A DNA stretch of 13,784 nucleotides. Origin: Bacteroidota bacterium (GTDB taxonomy: Bacteria > Bacteroidota > Bacteroidia > Bacteroidales > PUMT01). Under the pieces are notes generated by a model. That model searched no databases. It saw only the letters and a list, made by a program, of their open reading frames with translations, and had not been told where the DNA came from. Below, piece after piece: positions 1 through 7,201 of the stretch (position 1 is the stretch's first letter; every line of letters starts with the position of its first letter). The stretch is from the NCBI GenBank assembly GCA_003556985.1, contig PWPZ01000158.1, forward strand, positions 1 to 13,784, read 5' to 3'. The translations under genes and the position numbers were made by a program.

Positions 1-53
1 ACCAAAAATGAAATAATAACCAGAATTGTTCTCATAACTGTAGATTGGGTTTA

Positions 54-1295
54 TTACCTTTTTATATTGTATGCCATCAGTGCGTTCCCGTGCCTGACGT
101 ATAAAACACCTTTATTGATAACAGGGTGCGCCCAGTGCTGCTCAGAACCCAGAGTTATATCAACCTGCCCCCTGATAACCGGTCCGCCGGGGTCAGGCTC
201 CACCAGGGCAAGCTCACCTCGTTCAGTGTAGCAATAAAGCCGTCCGTCGGCATAGATCACCACACCTTTGGCAAGTTCACGCGAAGAAAAGACTGTTTCT
301 CCCGTCTCCCAGTCCACGCAAAACCAGAACCTGTTCCTGTCGCCCGATCCGTAAATATATCCGTCAACCAGAACCGCACCCCCCATCTGGTTATCCAGAT
401 CATCATTGAACCACTCCTCTGTAACCCGGTTGCCGGCAGAATTCAACCTCAGTTTCACACCCCCTTTACCGTAACCGCTGAATGCAAATATGCTTCCTTC
501 GTGGTAGACAGGGGTATTGGGATGAATGTTCCTGAAGTTGGCATGAGGATGGGTCCACAGGGTTTCACCGTTTGCTGCGTCTACACCGACAATAGTTTTT
601 TGCATCATTGTTACAAGGATTTTACTTCCGTTGTGATTGATCAGAGTCGGAGAACAATACGAAGATAATCCCCCGGATCCCGGGCTTGTCCAGATCACCT
701 CACCATTATGCCTGTTCAGGGCGGCGATATTATATTTGGTGCCGCCGGGAGTGCAAAAAAGGGTATCTCCCGAAATCAGAAGGTTTTCGGTAAAACCCCA
801 TCTTATGTTACTTCCGTCGAAATTGTTGAAAAGGTCGCGCTGCCACACGATATCTCCGGTGGTATGGTCCATGCATATCAACTGACCATGTCCGGTTACC
901 ATGTAGGCGAAATTGCCAATAATTCCAGGAGTACTGCGGCTTCCCGGGTAAGCCTGATAAAATTCCTTTCCGTATGGAAATTTTGCTTCCAGGTTGCCGT
1001 TTTTGGAAAGAATATAAAGGTAACCCTCTTCCCCCTCCATCCCGGTAATATAAATCCTGCCATTGGCAAATACCGGAGAAGTAAAACCTGCTCCCAGCTC
1101 TTCATAAGCCCATACCATTTCAGGTCCTGCCGCAGGCCATTCCCTGAGAAGTCCCGTTTCCCGGTAAATACCCGATCTGTCCGGCCCACGCCAGTTTTCA
1201 GCAGTCTGCCCGCTCATTCCTGCAACAACAAACGATAAAACAAGGGTTACAACGACCAGTACTCTCATCCTTAAAATTCCGTTTTTTTTTAACAT
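54..1295 (-). CDS. Secreted PQQ-like beta-propeller repeat protein (BamB-like fold)
   Basis: The protein has 413 residues. An N-terminal hydrophobic stretch (about 11-26) preceded by Lys/Arg and followed by AGMSG-QTA looks like a Sec signal peptide, so the mature protein should be periplasmic or cell-surface. The mature start (NWRGPDRSG, 34-42) is typical of the PQQ-binding-like propeller proteins common in Bacteroidota and Planctomycetota. Blade repeats of the form (T/N)GE-x-(V/L)-W recur at about 146-153, 197-203 and 242-248, with a weaker one at 331-337. Catalytic residues of quinoprotein alcohol dehydrogenases are not evident, so a scaffold or binding role is as likely as an enzymatic one. 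The first Met lies in a weak context; Met10 is a possible alternative start that keeps the signal peptide. Tandem TAA stops end the gene. It lies downstream of the lipoprotein gene on the same strand, but a terminator separates them. The fold is secure; the substrate is unknown. Confidence 0.88.
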   Translation of the reverse strand: MLKKNGILRMRVLVVVTLVLSFVVAGMSGQTAENWRGPDRSGIYRETGLLREWPAAGPEMVWAYEELGAGFTSPVFANGRIYITGMEGEEGYLYILSKNGNLEAKFPYGKEFYQAYPGSRSTPGIIGNFAYMVTGHGQLICMDHTTGDIVWQRDLFNNFDGSNIRWGFTENLLISGDTLFCTPGGTKYNIAALNRHNGEVIWTSPGSGGLSSYCSPTLINHNGSKILVTMMQKTIVGVDAANGETLWTHPHANFRNIHPNTPVYHEGSIFAFSGYGKGGVKLRLNSAGNRVTEEWFNDDLDNQMGGAVLVDGYIYGSGDRNRFWFCVDWETGETVFSSRELAKGVVIYADGRLYCYTERGELALVEPDPGGPVIRGQVDITLGSEQHWAHPVINKGVLYVRHGNALMAYNIKR

Positions 1296-1527
1296 CAGAG
1301 GTATTATTTAACCTCCACCATGACTTCAGGTGATTCAAAGCCAACTTGTATGTACAAAATTTATCAGTGTAAATATAATACTTGGTTCATATGTTTCGGA
1401 GATGGCATTTTTAACCGAATTAATTTATGATCAGTCTAAATAAATTGATGCCGGATATGCCTGCCTAACAGAAACATAAACAGCATTATACAAGTGGTCA
1501 TTTTTATTTCTGAATTTTGTTATATCA

Positions 1528-1555
1528 TTGAAGGTTAACTTTTTTTAACCTTTAA
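1528..1555. repeat. Inverted repeat, AT-rich hairpin of unknown role
   Basis: AAGGTTAA (1531-1538) and TTAACCTT (1545-1552) are perfect reverse complements around a six-base loop. The stem extends outward through one G-T pair and two further pairs. No T-run follows on either strand, so it is not a classic terminator. It lies about 235 bases upstream of the beta-propeller gene start and could be an operator or a structured leader element. The function is inferred only from symmetry. Confidence 0.4.
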
Positions 1556-1651
1556 ACTACCCCTGGAAAACAGCATGGCGGAATTACCTGCGCAGATGAA
1601 TTTTCCGTGTGCGGAAAAACGTCCTGATTTATTCATTCTTTTCGTGATGCC

Positions 1652-1688
1652 AAAAAAAATCCCCGGACTTTATTACAAAATCCGGGGA
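1652..1688 (-). terminator. Rho-independent terminator of the lipoprotein gene
   Basis: Read on the minus strand, an 8-bp perfect stem (TCCCCGGA at 1660-1667 pairing with TCCGGGGA at 1681-1688, 13-base loop) is followed directly by eight T residues (complement of 1652-1659). It starts 25 bases after the TAG stop of the lipoprotein gene. A GC-rich stem plus a U-run in this orientation is the standard intrinsic terminator form, and it separates this gene from the beta-propeller gene downstream. Confidence 0.85.
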
Positions 1689-1713
1689 AATTATGACTAT
1701 ACGAAAAATAGCG

Positions 1714-2523
1714 CTATTCTTCCACCTCTTCCTGTGGACTTGTTTTATACTGAACCGATATATTTATAAGAGTTCCGGCATCGGTCGACTCCACGGTGGC
1801 CGACTCAACAAGGATCAGATAATACCGTCCGTCATAAATGGTGGCAAGCACATCATTGTATGTTGCCGGAGCTTCTGCTGAAACTCCCCGGTAATCCTCC
1901 ATATCTTCAGACGCCTCAACTTCCTCCATCAAAGCCTCCAGCGTTTCAAGCTCATCCCATGCCTGCTCATCGAGCTGCACAAATTTTTCTGCTCCGTCTT
2001 TACTTATTACCGCCCTGGTGGTTTTCTGGTTTAATGTCCAGGCCAGTCCGAAGTCACCCAGTCCGGTGCCGTCTGCTCCAGCGATTCTCTGCCAGGTTGT
2101 GTCACTGGCTTCGGTAAGAGGGGTCTCTGAAGGTGGCGTATAAACTATGTTTATCGGATCGGTGTCGGCATCCTGATATTCGGTATCGGTAACGCGAACT
2201 TTCACAGTTATGTCGGAATCAATTCCTGTTATGGTAAAGCTGAACTGATGAAACAGGGGATCGGCAAACTCGGTGATGCTGTTACCGATCTGAAATTCCC
2301 CGTCTCCGGTAACTTCAAGTAATTTAATCTCCATAAGCGGAGCCGACGATTGGGCTGTCCCGTTAACAGTATATTCATCAACACCCTCTTCCAGGATAAT
2401 CGTGCCGCCTGCACTGGTAAGAACCGTTGGCGGATCAAATATTTCGTCATCATCTTCACAACTTGTAAAAACTACTGCAGCCATTACAATGACTGACATC
2501 ATAAAAAATTTTGATCTGTACAT
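1714..2523 (-). CDS. Putative surface-exposed lipoprotein, unknown function
   Basis: The protein has 269 residues. The signal peptide (hydrophobic about 6-20) ends in a lipobox, FTSC, with the lipidated Cys at 22. EDDDE follows immediately. In Bacteroidota an acidic run just after the Cys is an export signal that sends lipoproteins to the outer face of the outer membrane, so surface exposure is likely but inferred. Residues about 30-130 are rich in beta-prone segments and end in DPINIVYTPPSE, which looks like an Ig-like or cadherin-like domain followed by a Pro-rich hinge. Residues about 135-269 form a second domain I do not recognise, with a very acidic patch (about 185-211) and a Tyr-rich strand near 229-237. 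The C-terminus is also acidic. The protein is acidic overall. It is transcribed alone and closed by the terminator at 1652-1688. I assign no enzymatic function. Confidence 0.85.
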   Translation of the reverse strand: MYRSKFFMMSVIVMAAVVFTSCEDDDEIFDPPTVLTSAGGTIILEEGVDEYTVNGTAQSSAPLMEIKLLEVTGDGEFQIGNSITEFADPLFHQFSFTITGIDSDITVKVRVTDTEYQDADTDPINIVYTPPSETPLTEASDTTWQRIAGADGTGLGDFGLAWTLNQKTTRAVISKDGAEKFVQLDEQAWDELETLEALMEEVEASEDMEDYRGVSAEAPATYNDVLATIYDGRYYLILVESATVESTDAGTLINISVQYKTSPQEEVEE

Positions 2524-2994
2524 AATTAAATTGATTTAGTTAATAAGAATTATTGTCTGTTGTTATGATCCGGCAAAGCTGTTTTACGAACTGCAATTTT
2601 GAATTGTTACAGTTCCGGCTATACTACCGACAAAAATTTATGAAAAAAACAAGTCCCCGTTCATCCCATAACCCATCGCTCAAAATACAAGAAATTTAAT
2701 GCTTATTCAGAAATAAGCCTGTCATTGTATTTACCTGCTTACGTAAAGTTAATAATTTATTTACAGAACCTTAACATCATATTTTAAAAGATAACAATTT
2801 ATTCTTGATCTGAATATATTCCTGCAGCCTTGAGTATGATATCCTGTATTACCTTTAATTCTCCAAAAATAACACTTAACTTATATTAACTCCTGGCAAG
2901 GTCCTCAGGAAGCTAACTTATTAGTATTTTTGCAGTGAGCAACCTGCCATTCAGATAATGGGATTACCTGAAAAAACCGGTCAAACCTTTTCAT
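2524..2994. other. Divergent AT-rich intergenic region
   Basis: These 471 bases lie between the divergently transcribed lipoprotein gene (minus) and ABC ATPase gene (plus). The region is strongly AT-rich and must hold promoters in both directions. The only exact phylum-type -7 box I see is at 2925-2932 on the plus strand. I find no tRNA-like cloverleaf, no hairpin plus T-run and no credible small gene. Confidence 0.55.
2925..2932 (+). promoter_or_regulatory. Predicted -7 box (TATTTTTG) for the ABC transporter genes
   Basis: TATTTTTG matches the Bacteroidota -7 consensus TAnnTTTG exactly and lies 62 bases upstream of the ATPase start codon. I see no clear TTTG/TTG -33 element at the usual spacing, so the call rests on the -7 box and its position. 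AT-rich DNA yields this word by chance fairly easily. Confidence 0.45.
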
Positions 2995-3675
2995 ATGCTG
3001 CTTCAAGTACGCGATATTTCAAAATCTTACAAAAGCCGATACGGCAAGACTATCCGTAATGTTCTTCAGGGGGCAGGAATTTCGGTGGAGAAAGGCGAAA
3101 AAATCGCCATTGCCGGCCCTTCGGGATCGGGCAAGACCACCCTGCTGAACCTGATCGGCGCACTGGATTTCCCCGACAGGGGAGAGATAATTTTTAAGGG
3201 AATACCTCTTTCTGAAATGAACAAAAATCAGCTTGCCACTTTCAGAAACCGTGAGATAGGCTTTATATTCCAGTTCCACCACCTCCTACCACAACTTACC
3301 CTCTGGGAAAATATTATGATTCCTGCCCTTCCCGGTAACGGAAGCAAAAAAGAGGCTCATGACCGGGGCAGAATGCTTCTGAAGGAAACAGGGCTATGGG
3401 AAATCCGCCACCAGAAGCCGGATGAATTGTCAGGCGGAGAATGCCAGCGGGTTTCAGTAGTAAGAGCACTGATAAACAGTCCGTCGCTGATCCTTGCCGA
3501 TGAGCCTACCGGCTCTCTTGACAGTAACAATGCCTCCATGCTGATCGATTTGATTAACGGATTGAATGATAAAGCAGGAAACAGCATGATTGTGGTAACT
3601 CATTCCCGGGAAATTGCCTCCCGTATGGATAAAATATACAATCTTACAAACGGCAAACTTACCGGAAGCAACTAA
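2995..3675 (+). CDS. ABC transporter ATP-binding protein, LolD/MacB type
   Basis: The protein has 226 residues, the usual length for the stand-alone ATPases of MacB/LolCDE/FtsE-type (type VII) systems. All nucleotide-binding motifs are visible: Walker A GPSGSGKTT (41-49), Q-loop Gln83 in IFQFHHLLP, signature LSGGECQR (145-152), Walker B LILADEPTG (165-173) with catalytic Glu170, and switch His203 in VVTHS. The FHHLLP and DEPTGSLD segments are characteristic of the LolD/MacB group. It should dimerise on the inner-membrane face and drive the permease encoded 33 bases downstream, through conformational work on periplasmic domains rather than classical import. No Shine-Dalgarno sequence precedes the ATG. 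LolD proper is possible, but the partner is not a LolC/LolE pair, so a YbbA- or MacB-like role is more likely. The cargo is unknown. Confidence 0.93.
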   Translation: MLLQVRDISKSYKSRYGKTIRNVLQGAGISVEKGEKIAIAGPSGSGKTTLLNLIGALDFPDRGEIIFKGIPLSEMNKNQLATFRNREIGFIFQFHHLLPQLTLWENIMIPALPGNGSKKEAHDRGRMLLKETGLWEIRHQKPDELSGGECQRVSVVRALINSPSLILADEPTGSLDSNNASMLIDLINGLNDKAGNSMIVVTHSREIASRMDKIYNLTNGKLTGSN

Positions 3676-3708
3676 AATATATCTGTCAATTGCAGAGTTA
3701 AATCTATA

Positions 3709-6700
3709 ATGCGCCTGCCGAAACTCATATCCAGATCCTTCTTTCACTATTTCAGGGCAAATATAACAGCCGCTGCGGGACTTGCCGTCGCCACCGCAAT
3801 TATTACCGGCGCCCTGATTATCGGAGACTCGCTCAGCCATTCGCTTGAGAAAACCGTAAAAATGCGCCTGGGGAAAATAACCCATACCATCACCTCCGGG
3901 GAGAGATTGTTCACCATGGAGCTGGGAACCAGGTTTGAACAGCAAAGCGGTTTGCAGATTTCGGCGGGACTTGTGGCCGAAGGGATGGCGGCAACCGCAG
4001 GGGGCAGGGAAAGGCTCAACCGGGTACAGATAATCGGGATTGATAACAATTTTGGCCAGATCCTGGGATCCGGCCCTGATTTTACCCCTGGTGGTGCCGG
4101 ACAGGTTATAATAAGTGAAAACATGGCCCGCCGGCTGGACCTGCAGGAAGGCGACTTCTTTCAGCTAAGCATTAAAAGAACGGGGGTGATACCTGCAAAC
4201 ACACCACTGGGATCGGATGCCGACCGGTCGGTTTCCAGGAGGGTCATGGTGGCGGAAATTGCAGCCGACAGCGACTACGGCCGGTTCAATCTGAGGGTTT
4301 CGCAGACAGCTCCCTTCAACGTTTTCATCGATTTGAAATGGCTGAATATGATTATGGAGCTGGACAGGATGGCCAACGTGATTTTCATCTCCTCCCCCGG
4401 CATGGAAACCGCTGACCTGATGAATTCCCTGGAAAAGGCCTGGGCAGTTGAAGATGCCAATCTCACCCTTCACAGTCTGCCGCCGACAGGAAAGCTGGGA
4501 ATAGGATCGGAAAGGGTATTCATTCAGGAGCATGTTACATCAAAACTGGCGGCTATTTTCCCCGGAAGCAGAATGGTCCTTACCTACCTGGCAAATTCCC
4601 TTGAAAAAGGGGATAATAGCACCCCTTACTCTTTCGTTGCAGCCGACAACTCCTGGTCACTGCAGCCGGGGGAAACTATTATCAACCGCTGGCTTGCAGA
4701 AGACCTTTCGGCCGAACCCGGTGATACCATAACAATGCGCTACTGGGAAACCGGTCCCCTGCGGGAGCTCACCGAAAGACATGAGCGACTGGTGATCAGG
4801 GGAATAACTGAGATGGCGGATATTGCCTCCGACACGATCCTGATGCCCCGTATACCGGGGTTGTCGGATGCGGGCAGCTGCAGGGACTGGGACGCGGGGG
4901 TGCCGGTGGTGCTGGAAAGGATCAGGGACAAAGATGAGCATTACTGGAATGATTACCGGGGAACCCCTAAAGCCTATATCTCACTGGAACAGGGACAGCG
5001 CCTGTGGTCGAACCGGTTTGGAAACCTAACCTCCATATGGCTTCCTGAGCAGGCGGCCTCCGTGCAGGATTATGCAGAATCAGGAAACCACCGGCAATCC
5101 GGCACCAAAAATGATCACGGCAGTCCTGAATCCGGCAACCTCCCGGCTTACGGCGCCACCGGCAATCCGGCACGAACAATGATCACCTCAGCCCTTAATC
5201 CGGCCGAACTGGGATTTCAGGTAAACGAACTTAGAGACAGCGGATTGCAGGCGGCCACCCGGGGTGTTGATTTCGGGATGCTGTTTGGTGGACTTGGTGC
5301 ATTCGTAATGCTGGCGGGAGTTATGCTTTTCTTTTTGCTGCTGCTTTTCAATATGGAAAACAGGTCAGGACAGATAAAACTTTTCTCTTCCCTGGGATAC
5401 CCTGTAAAACTTATCAGGAAAATTTACCTGGGCGAAGGGATGCTTACCGCCTTTGCCGGCTCTTTTGCAGGCATGCTTCTGGCAATACTTTACGGAAGGA
5501 TGGTCCACCAGGCCCTTTCCGGATTGTGGCAGGATATTGTGAGGACCGATATGCTGGAGCTGGTAATCAGGCCTTCTTCGCTGCTTACGGGATTTGCCGC
5601 CGGAATCGGAATTGCTTTTCTGGTTATAATTTTCAGTCTGAACCGCTACATCCTGAAAAAGCCTGCCGCCCCCGGCAAGGAAAAAAACCCCGGCAAGGAA
5701 AAACCCGCCGGCAAAGAAGGATCTTCCGGCAATGACAATCACGGCAACAAAAAATTTACGGTACGGCTTGCCGCCACTATAACGCTTTTCCTGGCCGCAT
5801 CGGCTGTGCTTATACCGCAGCTTACCTCCTTTGGGTCGGGCAGCGATCCGTTGAGCTTCCTGATTGCAGGAGGATTGCTCATACCGGCATTTCTACTGCT
5901 TGCCGATGCACTCCTGCGCCAGCTGGAGCGGAAAAGTTATGACGAGATAACCACTGGCGGACTGATTCTGAAAAATCTGGCCAGAAACCGCACCCGCAGT
6001 CTTTCGGTAATCATAATACTTGCCCTGGGAATTTTTGTTGTGGTGGCAACCGGCTCCCACAGGAAAAATGCAGCCACTTCAGAGACGCATCCCGGTGGAG
6101 GTACCGGAGGATTTCTGTTTGTGGCAGAAGCCACGGTACCGGTACTTCATGATCTTAACAGCAGGGAAACACGGCTGGATCTCAATATTCCCGGCGAAAT
6201 GAGTTTCGTACAGTTTATGGCCTCCTACGCCGACGATGCAAGCTGCCTTAACCTGAACCAGGTCGCCAATCCCCGCATTCTTGCGACCGACCCCTCCCTG
6301 CTTTCAGGAAGGTTCAGCTTTTCATCCGGCTCCCGATGGCTGGACCAGGAAAATCCGTGGCAAAGTCTGAACACCATTCCTGCGCAGGGCGGGTCACATG
6401 ACCTCTCCTCCAACCTCATTCCCGCTGTTGCCGATCAGGCTGTCATCCAATGGGGACTCGGGAAGAAAGTTGGCGACACCCTTACCTACACCAATGAAAA
6501 GGGTGAGGAGCTAAGGCTTTTGCTTATCGGGGGACTGGCGAATTCGGTGTTTCAGGGGAATGTGATAATTTCCCGGGAGCATTTCCTTGAGCATTTCCCT
6601 TCTGCAGGAGGTAACAGCTTTTTTCTGGTTGAAGGAAATCCCGGCCGCGAACAGGAGCTCGGGGAAGAGCTGCATTTCATATTCCGCGATCACGGCTGGG

Positions 6701-7137
6701 AAATGAAAACCTCTGTCGACCGCCTCAATGAGTTTAATTCGGTGGAAAACACCTACCTGGGCATCTTCCTTATGCTTGGTGCCCTGGGCATACTGCTTGG
6801 GGTTATCGGACTGGCGGTTGTAATGGCACGAAGCATAATTGAAAGAAAAAACGAGATTGCCCTGTATTTATCGATCGGATACACAAAAACGGCTATTGCT
6901 TCCCTGATTGCCAAAGAATATGTATTACTGCTCGTAGCCGGTTTTACCGCCGGCATCCCTCCTGCACTTATTGCCGGGCTGCCCATGCTGTTGCCTGGAT
7001 CCCAGCAGGCCAACCTTTATTTTATATCGCTGCTCATGGCGGCAATACTGCTGAACGGATTATTATGGATAGCTGTCACTTCGGCAGCCATGATAAAAAA
7101 TACCGGCCCGATACACTCGCCTGCCAGGAATTTTTGA
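3709..7137 (+). CDS. FtsX/MacB-like ABC permease, fused two-half, ~10 TM
   Basis: The protein has 1142 residues. Predicted membrane spans lie near 18-38, 524-548, 577-596, 621-645, 683-703, 714-735, 764-781, 1016-1040, 1070-1092 and 1104-1128. With a cytoplasmic N-terminus this places large periplasmic domains at about 40-520 and 782-1015, and a Lys-rich linker (646-682) in the cytoplasm, in line with the positive-inside rule. Each half is the MacB/FtsX pattern of one span, a periplasmic domain, then three spans; two extra spans join the halves. E. coli YbbP has a similar architecture but is shorter. One chain should therefore supply both permease halves for an ATPase dimer. FtsX-type coupling helices are suggested by FSSLGYP (559-565) and YLSIGYT (1053-1059), both just after a span. 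Two linkers (about 457-493 and 651-680) are built from DNA repeats. It is probably co-transcribed with the ATPase gene. The substrate is unknown. Confidence 0.92.
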   Translation: MRLPKLISRSFFHYFRANITAAAGLAVATAIITGALIIGDSLSHSLEKTVKMRLGKITHTITSGERLFTMELGTRFEQQSGLQISAGLVAEGMAATAGGRERLNRVQIIGIDNNFGQILGSGPDFTPGGAGQVIISENMARRLDLQEGDFFQLSIKRTGVIPANTPLGSDADRSVSRRVMVAEIAADSDYGRFNLRVSQTAPFNVFIDLKWLNMIMELDRMANVIFISSPGMETADLMNSLEKAWAVEDANLTLHSLPPTGKLGIGSERVFIQEHVTSKLAAIFPGSRMVLTYLANSLEKGDNSTPYSFVAADNSWSLQPGETIINRWLAEDLSAEPGDTITMRYWETGPLRELTERHERLVIRGITEMADIASDTILMPRIPGLSDAGSCRDWDAGVPVVLERIRDKDEHYWNDYRGTPKAYISLEQGQRLWSNRFGNLTSIWLPEQAASVQDYAESGNHRQSGTKNDHGSPESGNLPAYGATGNPARTMITSALNPAELGFQVNELRDSGLQAATRGVDFGMLFGGLGAFVMLAGVMLFFLLLLFNMENRSGQIKLFSSLGYPVKLIRKIYLGEGMLTAFAGSFAGMLLAILYGRMVHQALSGLWQDIVRTDMLELVIRPSSLLTGFAAGIGIAFLVIIFSLNRYILKKPAAPGKEKNPGKEKPAGKEGSSGNDNHGNKKFTVRLAATITLFLAASAVLIPQLTSFGSGSDPLSFLIAGGLLIPAFLLLADALLRQLERKSYDEITTGGLILKNLARNRTRSLSVIIILALGIFVVVATGSHRKNAATSETHPGGGTGGFLFVAEATVPVLHDLNSRETRLDLNIPGEMSFVQFMASYADDASCLNLNQVANPRILATDPSLLSGRFSFSSGSRWLDQENPWQSLNTIPAQGGSHDLSSNLIPAVADQAVIQWGLGKKVGDTLTYTNEKGEELRLLLIGGLANSVFQGNVIISREHFLEHFPSAGGNSFFLVEGNPGREQELGEELHFIFRDHGWEMKTSVDRLNEFNSVENTYLGIFLMLGALGILLGVIGLAVVMARSIIERKNEIALYLSIGYTKTAIASLIAKEYVLLLVAGFTAGIPPALIAGLPMLLPGSQQANLYFISLLMAAILLNGLLWIAVTSAAMIKNTGPIHSPARNF
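5088..5186 (+). repeat. Direct repeat (31 bp, 2 mismatches) in two reading frames
   Basis: The 18-base word CCACCGGCAATCCGGCAC occurs at 5088-5105 and 5156-5173. Counting the next 13 bases of each copy, 29 of 31 positions match (5088-5118 and 5156-5186). The offset is 68 bases, not a multiple of three, so the copies are read in different frames: NHRQSGTKNDH in the first, ATGNPARTMIT in the second. A further in-frame repeat (51-base offset) gives ESGN twice, at residues 457-460 and 474-477. All of this lies in a hydrophilic periplasmic linker just before membrane span 2 of the permease. Confidence 0.8.
5671..5742 (+). repeat. 18-bp in-frame tandem repeat encoding a GKE hexapeptide linker
   Basis: Four consecutive 18-base units start at 5671, 5689, 5707 and 5725. 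The first two are nearly identical (shared CCCGGCAAGGAAAAA), the third is diverged and the fourth more so. They encode PGKEKN, PGKEKP, AGKEGS and SGNDNH, residues 655-678 of the permease, in the cytoplasmic linker between spans 4 and 5. Graded decay from left to right suggests expansion by slippage of an older linker. Confidence 0.8.
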
Positions 7138-7146
7138 ACAATTTCC

Positions 7147-7201
7147 TCCGATTTCCATTTCTATTATCATTAAACCTGATAAGTATTTTATGGAAATCGG
7201 A
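7147..7201 (+). promoter_or_regulatory. Perfect 12-bp inverted repeat enclosing the start codon of the flavin oxidoreductase gene
   Basis: TCCGATTTCCAT (7147-7158) is the exact reverse complement of ATGGAAATCGGA (7190-7201), with a 31-base loop between. The right arm is the first four codons (M-E-I-G) of the oxidoreductase gene. In an RNA reading through from the transporter genes the start codon would sit inside the stem. No T-run follows, so it is not a terminator. That it restrains translation is an inference; the complementarity itself is seen directly. Confidence 0.55.

Larger units (their letters stand above)
1296..1713. other. AT-rich intergenic region with terminator and inverted repeat
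   Basis: This gap of 418 bases separates two minus-strand genes. It holds the intrinsic terminator of the lipoprotein gene (1652-1688), an AT-rich inverted repeat (1528-1555), and presumably the promoter of the beta-propeller gene. I find no exact -7 box (CAAAnnTA as read on the plus strand) in it. No convincing coding sequence is present: the short open frames here run across the terminator and have no recognisable content. Confidence 0.6.

Noticed and set aside
126..1238. Several plus-strand open frames opposite the beta-propeller gene
   Set aside because: The minus-strand frame has a signal peptide and PQQ-type repeats throughout; the plus-strand frames overlap one another and lack recognisable content.
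2524..2994. Possible small RNA or tRNA in the 471-base divergent gap
   Set aside because: No cloverleaf, no stable stem plus T-run and no conserved-looking block; the region appears to be AT-rich promoter DNA.
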